Source of the DNA: Owenia fusiformis
Lineage: Eukaryota; Annelida; Polychaeta; Sabellida; Oweniidae
DNA length: 64,000 nucleotides
Direction: 5' to 3'
NCBI GenBank assembly: GCA_903813345.2
Contig: CAIIXF020000002.1
Coordinates: forward strand, 9,323,555-9,387,554
Shown here: in pieces, positions 48,065 to 58,172 of the stretch
Numbering within the stretch: the stretch's first letter is position 1
Layout: the number at the start of each line of letters is the position of its first letter
Made by a program: the position numbers and the translations under genes
Notes under the pieces: generated by a model
What the model was told of the DNA's origin: nothing
Database searches by the model: none
Seen by the model: the letters and a program-made list of their open reading frames with translations, nothing else

Positions 48065-48258
48065 CAGGGAGTACATCTTACAACCCTAGGAAAATTGAAG
48101 AAACTACAGATTGTGCCAGACACGACAATACAATAAATATACTTTTGTATATGTGTATTTCTGTAATTTTAATATTATTGGGGGGTTTCATGATCATGTG
48201 CAGACGCTATCGAAAACGAATAAGGCGAATTGAAAGGGACCATGCTGAAAGTCATTGA
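48065..48258 (+). CDS. Orphan transmembrane exon of the Cys-rich family, copy 3
   Basis: A 194-base terminal exon with a T-rich acceptor tract and the same CAGCAG acceptor as 34861. It encodes GSTSYNPRKIEETTDC, a hydrophobic helix (INILLYMCISVILILLGGFM), the basic RRYRKRIRRIERDHAESH tail and a stop. It differs from copy 2 by few residues, mostly conservative, and has no disruption, suggesting it is or recently was functional. No Cys-rich exon lies within the preceding 13 kb. It could be spliced to the exon at 28588-28926 (19 kb upstream, skipping copy 2), or that partner may have been lost. Confidence 0.65.
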
Positions 48259-49261
48259 CAATCTTGCTGAGATAGTCTTCGCTTAACATCGCTAAAATAA
48301 CAGACACATATTAAGTAAAAAAAGGAAATTGTGTTATTTTCAACTTGATTCATGGGCGGGAGTGTAGGATAACTAAAAACATTATTTTAAAGTGTATCAT
48401 GTTATGAATTACGTGCGACTACTGGGTTTTATGATTAATAATAACCGAGGGCCTTGGCCCATGCTCCGTGGAGGCTAATAATTCTCAAAAGATCCAGTAC
48501 GAAAGGTTTATCAAACTGACACCCTACACTGACTCCTATGAGAAGTAAATGTCCCATGATCCAATTTTAGGAAAATTTGATCCATGTTACATTGACAATG
48601 AGGTAAGTGTATTGAGTAGACAGTTGGTGTAATTATTTCAGCTTCAGTACACTGTATGTAATAGACCAGATACATTCCAAATTTGATTTCTTTTACATTA
48701 ATTCTACTATTCAACTGTTGAATGAGTAAATAGGGTGTTATTGGATCAGCTTTAGTGCACTGCACTAAAAAGAACAATAGAATACACTCTTCTTTGTTAC
48801 TATTATACATCATTCAAAATAAACCACAGTTCATTTGATTGTGTTGCTACCTAAGTGGATTCTACACTGACCTATACTTATTTTCTAAAAGCGGTTTTCT
48901 TTTTTGAAACACATCTTTCAAATTTAACTTTGAAATGTAAGATAAGGATACTCCACTGAAAATGAAAAAATGATTTCAATTTTTAAAAATAAATATTTGA
49001 TCTTGGTAATTGTATTTGAAAAAGTAAGAAATAATGTTTTAATTGCCATTAAAATTGAATTATGAAATCTTATCAAATATTTTAATTAAAATAATCACTT
49101 TTTATGATTCTAGTTCAAACACAAAACAGCAATTATCAATGCTTTGATTAAATAATCTATCCTAATATTTCCTTAACCTGTAATCATTCTTATCAACTCA
49201 TTATTTAATCTCCCCTTCAATAATTTTTCATCTAAACATAGAATTTTATTAGGACCATGTT
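48259..49261. other. Duplicated 3' flank, then no gene
   Basis: 48259-48600 matches 35055-35480. Beyond it the DNA is AT-rich without genes. Confidence 0.5.
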
Positions 49262-50132
49262 TACACTCCCCTCCATAAGTTTGGCAACCTTTTTTCTCCA
49301 TTGAACTACGTGTTAAAGCCTCTTTACGTTTGAATTTTTATTTACTTAACCAGCGATGAAATAACTTATAATATTAATGGAAACGTAACTTGACTTTATT
49401 TCCAATACCTCCAAATTTTCTCAATTTTTTTCCTCAATTACAATAGGTCGAAAATTGATGATAAATTTGATGAATTTTTGAAAATCGTCATTCCCATGTA
49501 ATCCAATGGGAAATGGAGGGTTCGGGGCAAATCTTAAATCAGGATATCTTTTCAGTAAAAGATTCAGCAAAAAATATTTTTATATAGAAAATTGAATTGT
49601 CTAACTTTTTTGAACACTAAGTGTTTAGTTTATTTGATGAATATTAAAGTTACAGCGCTTCAAAGTCATTTTTGAAAATAATTTTTCGCCTCCTGTGTTA
49701 TTTCAATGGGAGAGGTTTTTTGAAAAACAATTTTGACATTAAAGCCCTATAACTTTGTTGAACCTGAAGAAACATATCAATTTTTTGTTAAATAAAGTTA
49801 GCAAATTCAATTACCTGCCTAACTCGTATTTTTTGCAAGAACTCGGATGGATGGATATTCTGTCATATGACTTGCGGCAAACCTACCATTTCCCATTGGT
49901 TAACATGGAAATGTCGATTTTCAAAAATTCATCAAATTCATCATCAATTTTCGACCTACTGTAATTGAGGAAAAAAATTGAGAGGTATTGGAATTAAAGT
50001 CAAATTACGTTTCCATCAATAGTATAAGTATTTTCAACGCAGGTTAAGTAAATAAAAATTCAAAGGTAAAGAGGCTTTAACACGTAGTTCAATGGGGGGA
50101 AAAAGGTTGCCAAACTTATGGAGGGGAGTGTA
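49262..50132. mobile_element. 871-bp foldback element with arms of about 300 bp
   Basis: TACACTCCCCTCCATAAGTT opens it and ACTTATGGAGGGGAGTGTA closes it. Arms pair with scattered mismatches through GAACTACGTGTTAAAGCCTC and TGGAAACGTAA to about 49530 and 49860. TGTT (or ATGTT) flanks it. It is non-coding. Confidence 0.8.
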
Positions 50133-50136
50133 TGTT

Positions 50137-51476
50137 TCTTTATTTCCTCCGTGTGGGGGAGAGCATAAAAAAGTACATAAAATTAAATTACATAATTTAC
50201 AAGGGTTAAAAGCATAAAAAGAGATTCAACATATTTACAGAAGCATGTTCTTCAGTTGTTCAATGTACATTAATTGTTCAGGATGAAGGTATATTCAAGT
50301 ATACTCCCTAAGACTCGTGGAATCTTGTGAAACAAATCTGAAGAAATCCTTTAATGTCAAACAGAACTACGCAACACATTATTATGAAATGCTCAAACAT
50401 CAAATCATCCATGAACAACTCTGACCTACTGCAATATCAATTTTATGGTTTATAAAGCTATGTGTTATCCACACACCAACAGGCTTTTTTCAAAATGCAT
50501 TTGTCGTGTTTTCCAAAAAGTCATACTTTTATACAACGTTAGATTTTACTGGTAAACATGTTTCATCTTTTAAATATTAATTCCAGTGCGCTGTAAACTT
50601 TTAAACAGGATCCGAAGACTTTTGTCCCCTCCTCGAAGATGCACTTTAAGTAAAATAGATCTATCACTAGCAGTAACAATATGAAAAGTAGATACAGACA
50701 CTGCAAAGAGCTGACGTAAATTGTCTATCTGTTATGTAACTTCACAACTGGGGTTCTAAGTGCAATGACCCGGAAGTACTTAGAAAAAAGGAAAAAAGTC
50801 AGCTATGATGACTTTTTTCCTTAAAAGATAAGTAAATATACCTGTCTCTCTGGAATGTCCATTTTCAGATATGAGTATATTCACGAATCACTTTTAAGAG
50901 AATTAATATGCAAAATGGCACCACTGGCCATTTGTTAAAGATGCAATCTGTTACAGTAGACAAACAGCACTTGCTGATTGCAATCCATAAAAAGCTTTGA
51001 TCACAGAAATATACATGTAACGTTATGTTACTACTTTTTGTGGTGACATAAAAAGCTCAATCTGTGAGCTCAAAATCAAATCATTGCTGAGTAAGTACAG
51101 TTCACTAAGAACTATGAACATACCATCATCGCTGAATTAAGTGGTAACTTGTTACTTAAAAAGTTATCATTATAATATAATTATAGAATAAGAACTATTT
51201 TCCCAGTAGTAGTTGCAGAACATAAATTACCAAACACATGTAAACAAGACCACTGTTCCCAGTGTTGCGGCCCAAGATCTGCTTTGCTTGAAATACAAAA
51301 AAGATGCTGTAATACTTGTAAATCTTAATATAACAATTTAAACGAATTGCCAAAAAGAATCAATTAGGAGGGATGGAGTAAGGCAGTAATACATTTTAAC
51401 TAGATAATACAAAACTGCTATTGCATCCATAGTGTGGCCACTACCAAGTTCATACTTTTGGCTACACCGAAAAATC
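50137..51476. other. No gene seen; one short hairpin
   Basis: GGAAAAAAGTCA and TGACTTTTTTCC at about 50790-50820 form a 12-bp-arm hairpin. Nothing else is recognised. Confidence 0.4.
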
Positions 51477-51625
51477 CAGTCCCGTAGCCAAAGAGAGAGA
51501 AGGGGAACGGGGGGGGGGGGGGGGGGGTCAAGGGGCCAAAACTTCTTTCAAAATAATGCAGTCTTTCTGAGCACTTGAGCACTTGCGATTTTGTGATTTT
51601 AGCCATTTTTGGGCCTATGTAGCAA
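51477..51625 (+). mobile_element. Degraded hAT-like MITE with a 19-G run
   Basis: CAGTCCCGTAGCC and TTCTTTCAAAATAATGCAGT match the 25625-25807 element in order. The right end is broken near GGGCCTATGTAGC. The mononucleotide tract, C in the other copy, is 19 G here (51509-51527). Confidence 0.7.
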
Positions 51626-52391
51626 ATTATAAAATTATTATCAATACACTAAAATAAATATTATTATTATATTATTAATTTTCAAAGGGTAAGTTTAAGG
51701 TTAATTACCAATTTAATGGTACTAATGGACATCTATTTGGAACTGGAACTGATCATAAGGAGATTATTGCAGTTAGACTTAGATTTAAAGACAAATTAAA
51801 AACGTATGCACTTGATGTTACAAATTTGATGATAGTTGATCTATTAACATTATAACTGTTATTCTCGTTACACGAGTACTTTCATATTAATAAAAGTGCA
51901 TGATTTTCAAAAGGACTTACACTTAAAGAAGATATCATCCTTCAACAATTAGTACAGAGTTATTCAACAGTTATAGATTAAAGTTTGAAATATTTTATTT
52001 CTGTGTCACAGGTTTAAAAACTGCATCTCAATATCATATAATAAGTACTTTATAAAAAAACCATCAGCCGGCATCGGCTTAGGAGACACCATAAAAGTAT
52101 TTCTAATTGTAATTGAGTATTGACGAGAGTAAGTTGACTTAGAGCACTCTTAAAGGGGACCACCACCATGGTCACATGATCAGTCGTGTGGAGGTAAGCT
52201 CCCAGTTGAAATAAAAGCACTGTCCTCCTTTGGTTTATGTGAAAAGTAGCTAATACCCTCATGCATTGGTCAGTTTGTGTGTCACACGACTAATCCACAC
52301 CATATGCTTCATTCAACATATTTTATGCTATTAAGCTGCATATAAAAACACTACTTTGCAGTAAAAACGTACTACTGAATGAACTAAGGTT
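51626..52391. other. No gene seen
   Basis: AT-rich at first, then a short stretch of higher GC (52070-52300) without a convincing frame. Confidence 0.4.
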
Positions 52392-52782
52392 AGGGTAATT
52401 AAATTAGTTGTTTCTCCCGCGTGTGGCCCAATCCCCCCTCCACTTTTTTCTGCCATTTCTGAGAAAAAACACCGTACCTCGCGCGCATCCATGGCGTGTG
52501 AAACACTTTTTTTAAACTTTTTATGGATCAGGATAATTGACAATATCGTGGTACTGATATATGATCAAATATACCAGTAAGCTAAATTCAACATATAAAT
52601 TCAACATAAACTCAGTTTATTTCCTTCAAAATTAGTTATTTGTTTTTACAGTTATTTTAAAGAAAAAAATCATCCCGTCCCTCATCAGCATTTTAGATAG
52701 ACAAAAAGGTAATATAAAAACCGTCATTCCCTTATCAATTTTGAAAATTTGAAGAAAGAGAAACAACTAATTTAATTACCCT
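52392..52782. mobile_element. 391-bp MITE with 25-bp exact terminal repeats
   Basis: AGGGTAATTAAATTAGTTGT opens it, and its exact inverse, extended to 25 bases, closes it at 52758-52782. Flanking GGTT and GGCC give no clear target duplication. No gene inside. Confidence 0.75.
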
Positions 52783-53130
52783 GGCCTAACATAAAATACA
52801 AAGCCACTAGCTAGCTCATACAGTATACTTACCCCTTGCAAATTGTAATTTATTGAATTCACAGTAAACCCATCAATTTAAAAAAAATCAAAGAATATTG
52901 TTCTCATTGATCTATTATTCATGTTAAACTAACTATGAAAATATAAATATGAAATAATATGTTAGCTTGAAGTCATATATAAGATGAAAATATATGTTCA
53001 TGCATTTGCATTTTTCCATAAGGGAATATATTCCCATGTAAGTAAATACAGGTGCAATATATAATTTATATGTATATCTATGTCATCTGTCTATACATGC
53101 GCGTATAATATAGTGATACATTTGAACAAG

Positions 53131-53206
53131 ATGGTTCTGGAAAGAAATGAGCGTGGCAGATTTGCTAAAAAGCCACATACACCACAAAAGCAAGACCAAT
53201 TTGAAA
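53131..53206 (+). CDS. Possible first coding exon
   Basis: An ATG in a strong initiation context (AACAAGATGG) opens 25 codons, MVLERNERGRFAKKPHTPQK and five more, ending in phase 1 before a consensus donor GTAAGT at 53207. The basic N-terminus resembles those of some transposon-encoded proteins, but no partner exon was found. It may be chance. Confidence 0.25.
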
Positions 53207-53397
53207 GTAAGTTCATTATTCTCAAGGGTACACTTCAAGTGAAAGCTACATTGCTACAGGGTGGCCTATCATTCTGAGACAAATGTATTATCCAACGATT
53301 GTGATTTTCGAAGCTAAAATATGATATCCTGAGCAGATGGAAATACATTCCCATGAGATATGTATATATAGTCAAAAGTGATAACTATTATTGAGTG

Positions 53398-53720
53398 TAT
53401 TATTATTATTATTATTATTATATCTTGGTTACCGCCATATTTGGCGAGCAATACCTCATTGGTATATTCCGTATTTACGTATTTTACACTCGAAGATAGA
53501 GCCAGAAACCCCTCCTTGGAGGAGCCCTGTGTTCTTTTATGTGCACAGGTACACAGACATACAGGTACACACCACAGCCTTTTATACGAGTCGTGAACCA
53601 CTCAGTCAAACACCCAGAATTACATAACGCACAAACAAACTTGTCTGAACCGGGAATCGAACCCGGGGCCAAGCGATATTGGTAACCCTGACTCTCTCTG
53701 CCACTGGGCCATAGCGGGTG
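53398..53720 (-). mobile_element. tRNA-derived SINE, about 320 bp
   Basis: On the minus strand there is a pol III A box TGGCCCAGTGG (53711-53701) and a B box GTTCGATTC (53662-53654) inside a tRNA-like CCCGGGTTCGATTCCCGG arm. It is followed by an unrelated body of about 230 bp and an ATA/ATT triplet tail (53400-53421). This head-body-tail order is diagnostic of a SINE. Anticodon-stem pairing is not good enough to call a functional tRNA. Confidence 0.75.
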
Positions 53721-53721
53721 G

Positions 53722-54549
53722 ACTATGAAACGTATCTTTCGCTAACTGCTTTTGTTTCAGATAATTATCATGAAATATTTTAAAATTAATTTTTATGTGT
53801 GTCATTGATCCTAATCCACCCTGTAGTCGGGTGTTTGTAGAGCATTGCACCTCGTACAACTTATTCTCACAAATATCAAACCTCATTTACTAATTAATTT
53901 TTTGTGTGAATATGAAGAGTCCAAGCATTGCTTTTTTATGTTTATTGTATAGCTATATTTAGCCTTGATATCCATGATTTTTTAAAACAAAATCTCACCG
54001 TTAAATTTCGAGCTATTTATGTTTACTCATTTTTCTAATTGGAAAACAATGCAAATCTCATTTTTTCAAAGGAAAAAAATTGAAATTCTAAGACGGTGAA
54101 AAATCATTAAAAAATACGCAGATTCAGATTCCGGCAAGCATTTTACCTTATTCCTCTCCGTTAAGAAGTTATGTAAGGTGTTGGGCCCCTTTAAGTAGAG
54201 TAGTATTCAAATGCTGCCATCTTTAAATGCTTTGACAAATAGTTTGCTATTAATGGCCATTAACACAATAAATGAATATGCATGCAAACATAAATAAACT
54301 GTATTGATACAATAAATTTTGCAGTCAAGTGCTGGAAAGTGACTATAACAAATTGGGGACACACACTTTGTTGCCCAGTTATATCATTAATTCTAAAAAT
54401 GTATCATATGGGAAGGAAAGGTATCAGTTTTAATCAAGGCTGGACTTCACAAATGTAACTCCCATAATACGCCATAGTCAAATTGCCTTTTTGAACACAT
54501 ATTATGTATAAGAGCTGCTAGAGGTTTTTGAATCTTCTTAGCAAGCATT
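53722..54549. other. No gene seen
   Basis: AT-rich DNA between the SINE and a LINE fragment. Confidence 0.4.
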
Positions 54550-54955
54550 AGGCTAATAAATGTCAAAAGTAAATTTGCATTATTCAAGTCTTTATATGGC
54601 AATTACTCTTGCGCAATCTCTCTATAAGAGGTATCCCTTGGGAGCTTATAGTGTGGACATTTTATCAAGAAATGGATTTCATTCTCAACTTCATTCAAAT
54701 CACAGAGTTTGCAAGTTCTCTGGTCCAATGGAGTACGATCATATCTACCAGTTTCTATACGGAGTTGTAGTGTCCCAGTTCTCAGTTTAGCCAATGCACT
54801 TCGATGGTGTCTTGGAATGAAACAAGTAACATAACTTTCTGCTACCACTCCATACTTAAATTGCCTGAAAGTTCTTAATTTATTACCGTTCACTTCATTG
54901 TTTTTGTCATTCCAAATGTTCTTTTTAGAAAGGGAGTCATGGACCAGTGTCAAAA
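54550..54955 (-). pseudogene. LINE reverse transcriptase C-terminal fragment
   Basis: A 116-codon frame (54953-54603) contains HRSALAKLRTGTLQLRIETG and a C-x2-C...H-x4-C cluster (CKLCDLNEVENEIHFLIKC), the typical C-terminal region of LINE-encoded reverse transcriptase proteins. The catalytic domain is absent. It differs from the fragment at 32046, so it is probably another family. Confidence 0.7.
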
Positions 54956-56201
54956 TATATTTAAGTTTGGATATACATCAAGACTATCACATATTTTTAT
55001 TATCTCCAAAGAAACCCCCTGGATGAACATTATTTTAGCTTATATTCCTCTTGAAACGTGGTGATCTTAAAAATCTATAAGTGCGACTCCCGTTATAGAA
55101 GCTTTGAACTGAATCTACACTTCTTAATGCTGAAATTGATAGTTTATCCATACATCTTAAGAAAAAAGGTACGTCAATGAAGATGCTAAATATTGACCCG
55201 ATAGTTCATAAAAAGTAAAAATTTTCGAATTTTCTCTCTACAGTCCTTGTTGCCCCTTTAAATTCAGACAAGTACGCTTGCAGCAAGGATGGAAGATAGC
55301 AGCTCCAAAGCTGCCTGAATTCATATTTGTTGTTCAGAGTCAGAGTTTATATTATACTTTTAATTTAAGGTGCAAGGTTCTCTAACTGAATTCGCCTCCC
55401 TTGCGTTAACGAAATCTATGGCAAAATCGTGGACACCAGTATATCATGAAAGCAATTTCAATGTGTGTATGTTATTTTATTTAGAAATATCTGAAATTCT
55501 GAAATGTCCATATAACATCTAATAAATATAATACTAATAAATATTCATATTCGTATTTTATGAATCAACATTTTGTCTATCATTTAGCATATTGACATTT
55601 TAGCATGTCCAATTTTATTTCTTATTTGATACAGAAATGATAGAATCATGCATTAGAATGAACAGATATATCGTAAATAAATAAATATAATTTACAAAAA
55701 ATTTAAGACATTTTCTTAATATTAATTCAGATCTAGTATAAATAGCTTATTTAGTTATATAAAAAACACTACTCCCTGGACCTATTTGTAAAATACATCC
55801 GTCACTGAAAATCGTAGTACTTCTAATATTTTGTCGATAAATAAATAATTAATATCTAATTTAGATTTTATTCCCTATAAAAGCAAAATTGAAATTGAGA
55901 TTCAGAAGTAGTTTATTGTTGATACAACTGTGAACTTTTGCTTTTAACGTTTAAGCTAGGATTACTCATTTACATATGAATGCTACCCGGGAATACAAAC
56001 TCTAGCAATACTCAAGCAGTTAATTGACACCACTAATACAAAGTGATCCTTCTTTTATTCGAGGTTATGCCCTGGTCACATTCATAGGTTCTGGGTCGAT
56101 ATAAAGAAGGCAGCATCAACAGAATCCAGTATTATCCTTTTCTCTTAAACACAGATCGATTACTATGCCATCTTTATTTAAAAAATATTTTTTTCGACCT
56201 T
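54956..56201. other. No gene seen
   Basis: Possibly decayed LINE sequence to about 55150 on the minus strand, then AT-rich DNA. Confidence 0.35.
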
Positions 56202-56334
56202 TGCCTATGGTCACATTTTCTCCAATTTTCACTACGACGCCCGGCCGATTGAGTATTTTGTTCAAAATTGAATGCAATATTAAACAAAACACTCAATCGG
56301 CCGGCGATTGATCGGAGCAAATGTGACCCACACA
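56202..56334. mobile_element. Hairpin MITE, copy 5
   Basis: TGCCTATGGTCACATTTTCT opens it; ACTCAATCGGCCGG and GGAGCAAATGTGACCCACACA close it. The flanking trinucleotides no longer match (CTT, TTA). Confidence 0.75.
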
Positions 56335-57566
56335 TTAAAGTAATGTGGAGTACTTTTATTTCAAGTAAAGAAGTCACTGCTAGGCCTAACTAAACTTAAT
56401 TTAAGATTCAATATAGGATTTAATGTTAAATTATTAAATTGCTTTTAAAAGAAAGCTTCATCCACACTCTGAATATACAATAAGAGATGATCTTTTGATC
56501 TAACCTGACATATTCGGATAAAGCTGATCATAAAAATAGCAAATAAAGTGAGACTGTATTTGAAGTAGAGTGCAGGTTTACATACAAAAGGCTAATACCA
56601 GTAGTCGCCTTTCCAAATTGACATAGAAATATTCAGCCTTTATCATTGTACATCCGCAACCATATATGGCCATGGCAGTAATACCATGCAGTCAATATGG
56701 TATAACGAAAATGGGACTTCTGCGCATGTTAAAATTTTTCGTCAAAATTCAACTTTTGTTCAAGTTGATACGATTGTCTTTCGAACTAGAGACTTACCTC
56801 ATTCGAAAGATCATAAAAGACTTTATCTATACTGAAAATCTTAGATCCGAACATAGTAGAATACACCGTCAGTCCGCATTTGATTTTTTGAAGTGAGTTT
56901 CGTAGATCGTCAGATTTCTCCGACTGATACCGGGTTATCTCAAATTGGTTCGTTTATAAATACGAATTTCTTTACCGTTGTAAGGCGCATGCGCAAAATT
57001 ATATGCGCAGATTTATAAACGTTATTGGTTGATGGTTTTTCTCCTGAGCATGCGTGAAGTCTGATAAACACTTATGACGAAGACCGGAGCAAACATTACT
57101 AGCTCTCCAACGAAATTCCAAGATTCAGATCATTTCGCCGTGTTTGCGAAGTGTGTATATGTGAATGACAAGCTGTTTTGAGTAGATCGGGTACCTGTTT
57201 TCGACACAACATTGATTTAGCTTGACATTGATGTGCACATTGACACTTTTGAGCATGTTAATACAAGTTTTTACACGCTTAGCACGAGACGGGTTTTCGA
57301 AAAATCTGTTATCTGATTCACTCGATTATCGTATGGATATGTATTTCTGCTGACATTTCAACACCACATCACATAGAATTACGATGCAGAATGATAATAA
57401 AACACAAAACAACTACTAAATGCCACTTGTTATTTCACAGGAAGTAAAAATGCACACTGCCTAGATTCTTTGTAAGGGTCGTCAGACATCGGATTGGCCG
57501 CCATATTTGAAATGAAAATATCGCTAAATAGAGGTCTGCGCATGTCTCAACATTTCGACTGCATGT
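56335..57566. other. No gene seen; 3' side carries a MITE target site
   Basis: 56940-57130 has CpG- and GCATGCG-containing stretches unlike most of the window, but no reading frame. ACTGCATGT at 57558-57566 is the target duplication of the next element. Confidence 0.4.
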
Positions 57567-57870
57567 CAAGGAGGATTGGCTCCCAGAGTGCAACATCAAT
57601 ATTCTGCCCCATATATGGGCATGTCGTGCTACAAAATTTGAATTCCAACGACCGCCATTTTGTTCACTTCAACATTTGAATCGTGAATTTTGGTCTTATT
57701 TCCCAACGAAAAATTCCAAAACTCACAAGAAATGATCGAGATATTGGTTCGAATATTTTGAACTGTTTATTTTGAATTTATAATCGGTTATAATTTCAGA
57801 AAATAACGACATTTCGGCGTTTTCATTGTTGGAAAATATCGACTTCGATTCTGGGAGCCAATCCTCCTTG
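57567..57870 (+). mobile_element. 304-bp MITE, copy 2, with 9-bp target duplication
   Basis: CAAGGAGGATTGGCTCCCAG opens it and CTGGGAGCCAATCCTCCTTG closes it. ACTGCATGT flanks it at 57558-57566 and 57871-57879. It is the reverse complement of 488-791, same length. A minus-strand AATAAA (57766-57771) lies inside, just beyond the 3' end of the MGCASS gene. Confidence 0.9.
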
Positions 57871-57892
57871 ACTGCATGTGCAAGCACCTGAT

Positions 57893-58138
57893 GTCGAAAA
57901 TGTCTCTTGAGAGATAAGTCCCCATTCTCACTACAATAAGGTTCTTTATACTGTAAAATGCCCTTATAAGGTCATATTTAGGCTTTATCACGATACATCG
58001 ACCCCCATGCATGACAGTTGCATCATATGTGGGCATCTGAGGTCCTAAGTGATAGCCTCCTGGAAGATCAGTCCCTATTCTCACTCCAATAGTCTTCTAT
58101 ACTGCCTATATCATATCCCAAAAAGGTTCGATATAGAA
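57893..58138 (-). repeat. Tandem duplicate of the last exon of the MGCASS gene
   Basis: 57956-58138 repeats 58139-58321 at an offset of 183 bp and still encodes GTDLPGGYHLGPQMPTYDAT. A 4-base insertion (ATGC) after the ATV codons shifts the frame past the original stop. A third, partial copy lies at about 57893-57955. It lies in the 3' untranslated or downstream region. Confidence 0.8.
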
Positions 58139-58172
58139 CAAAATGCCCTTATACGGTCATATTTAGGCTCTA

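Noticed and set aside
53645-53719. Functional tRNA gene on the minus strand
   Set aside because: A and B boxes are present, but acceptor and anticodon stems do not pair well and a SINE body and tail follow.
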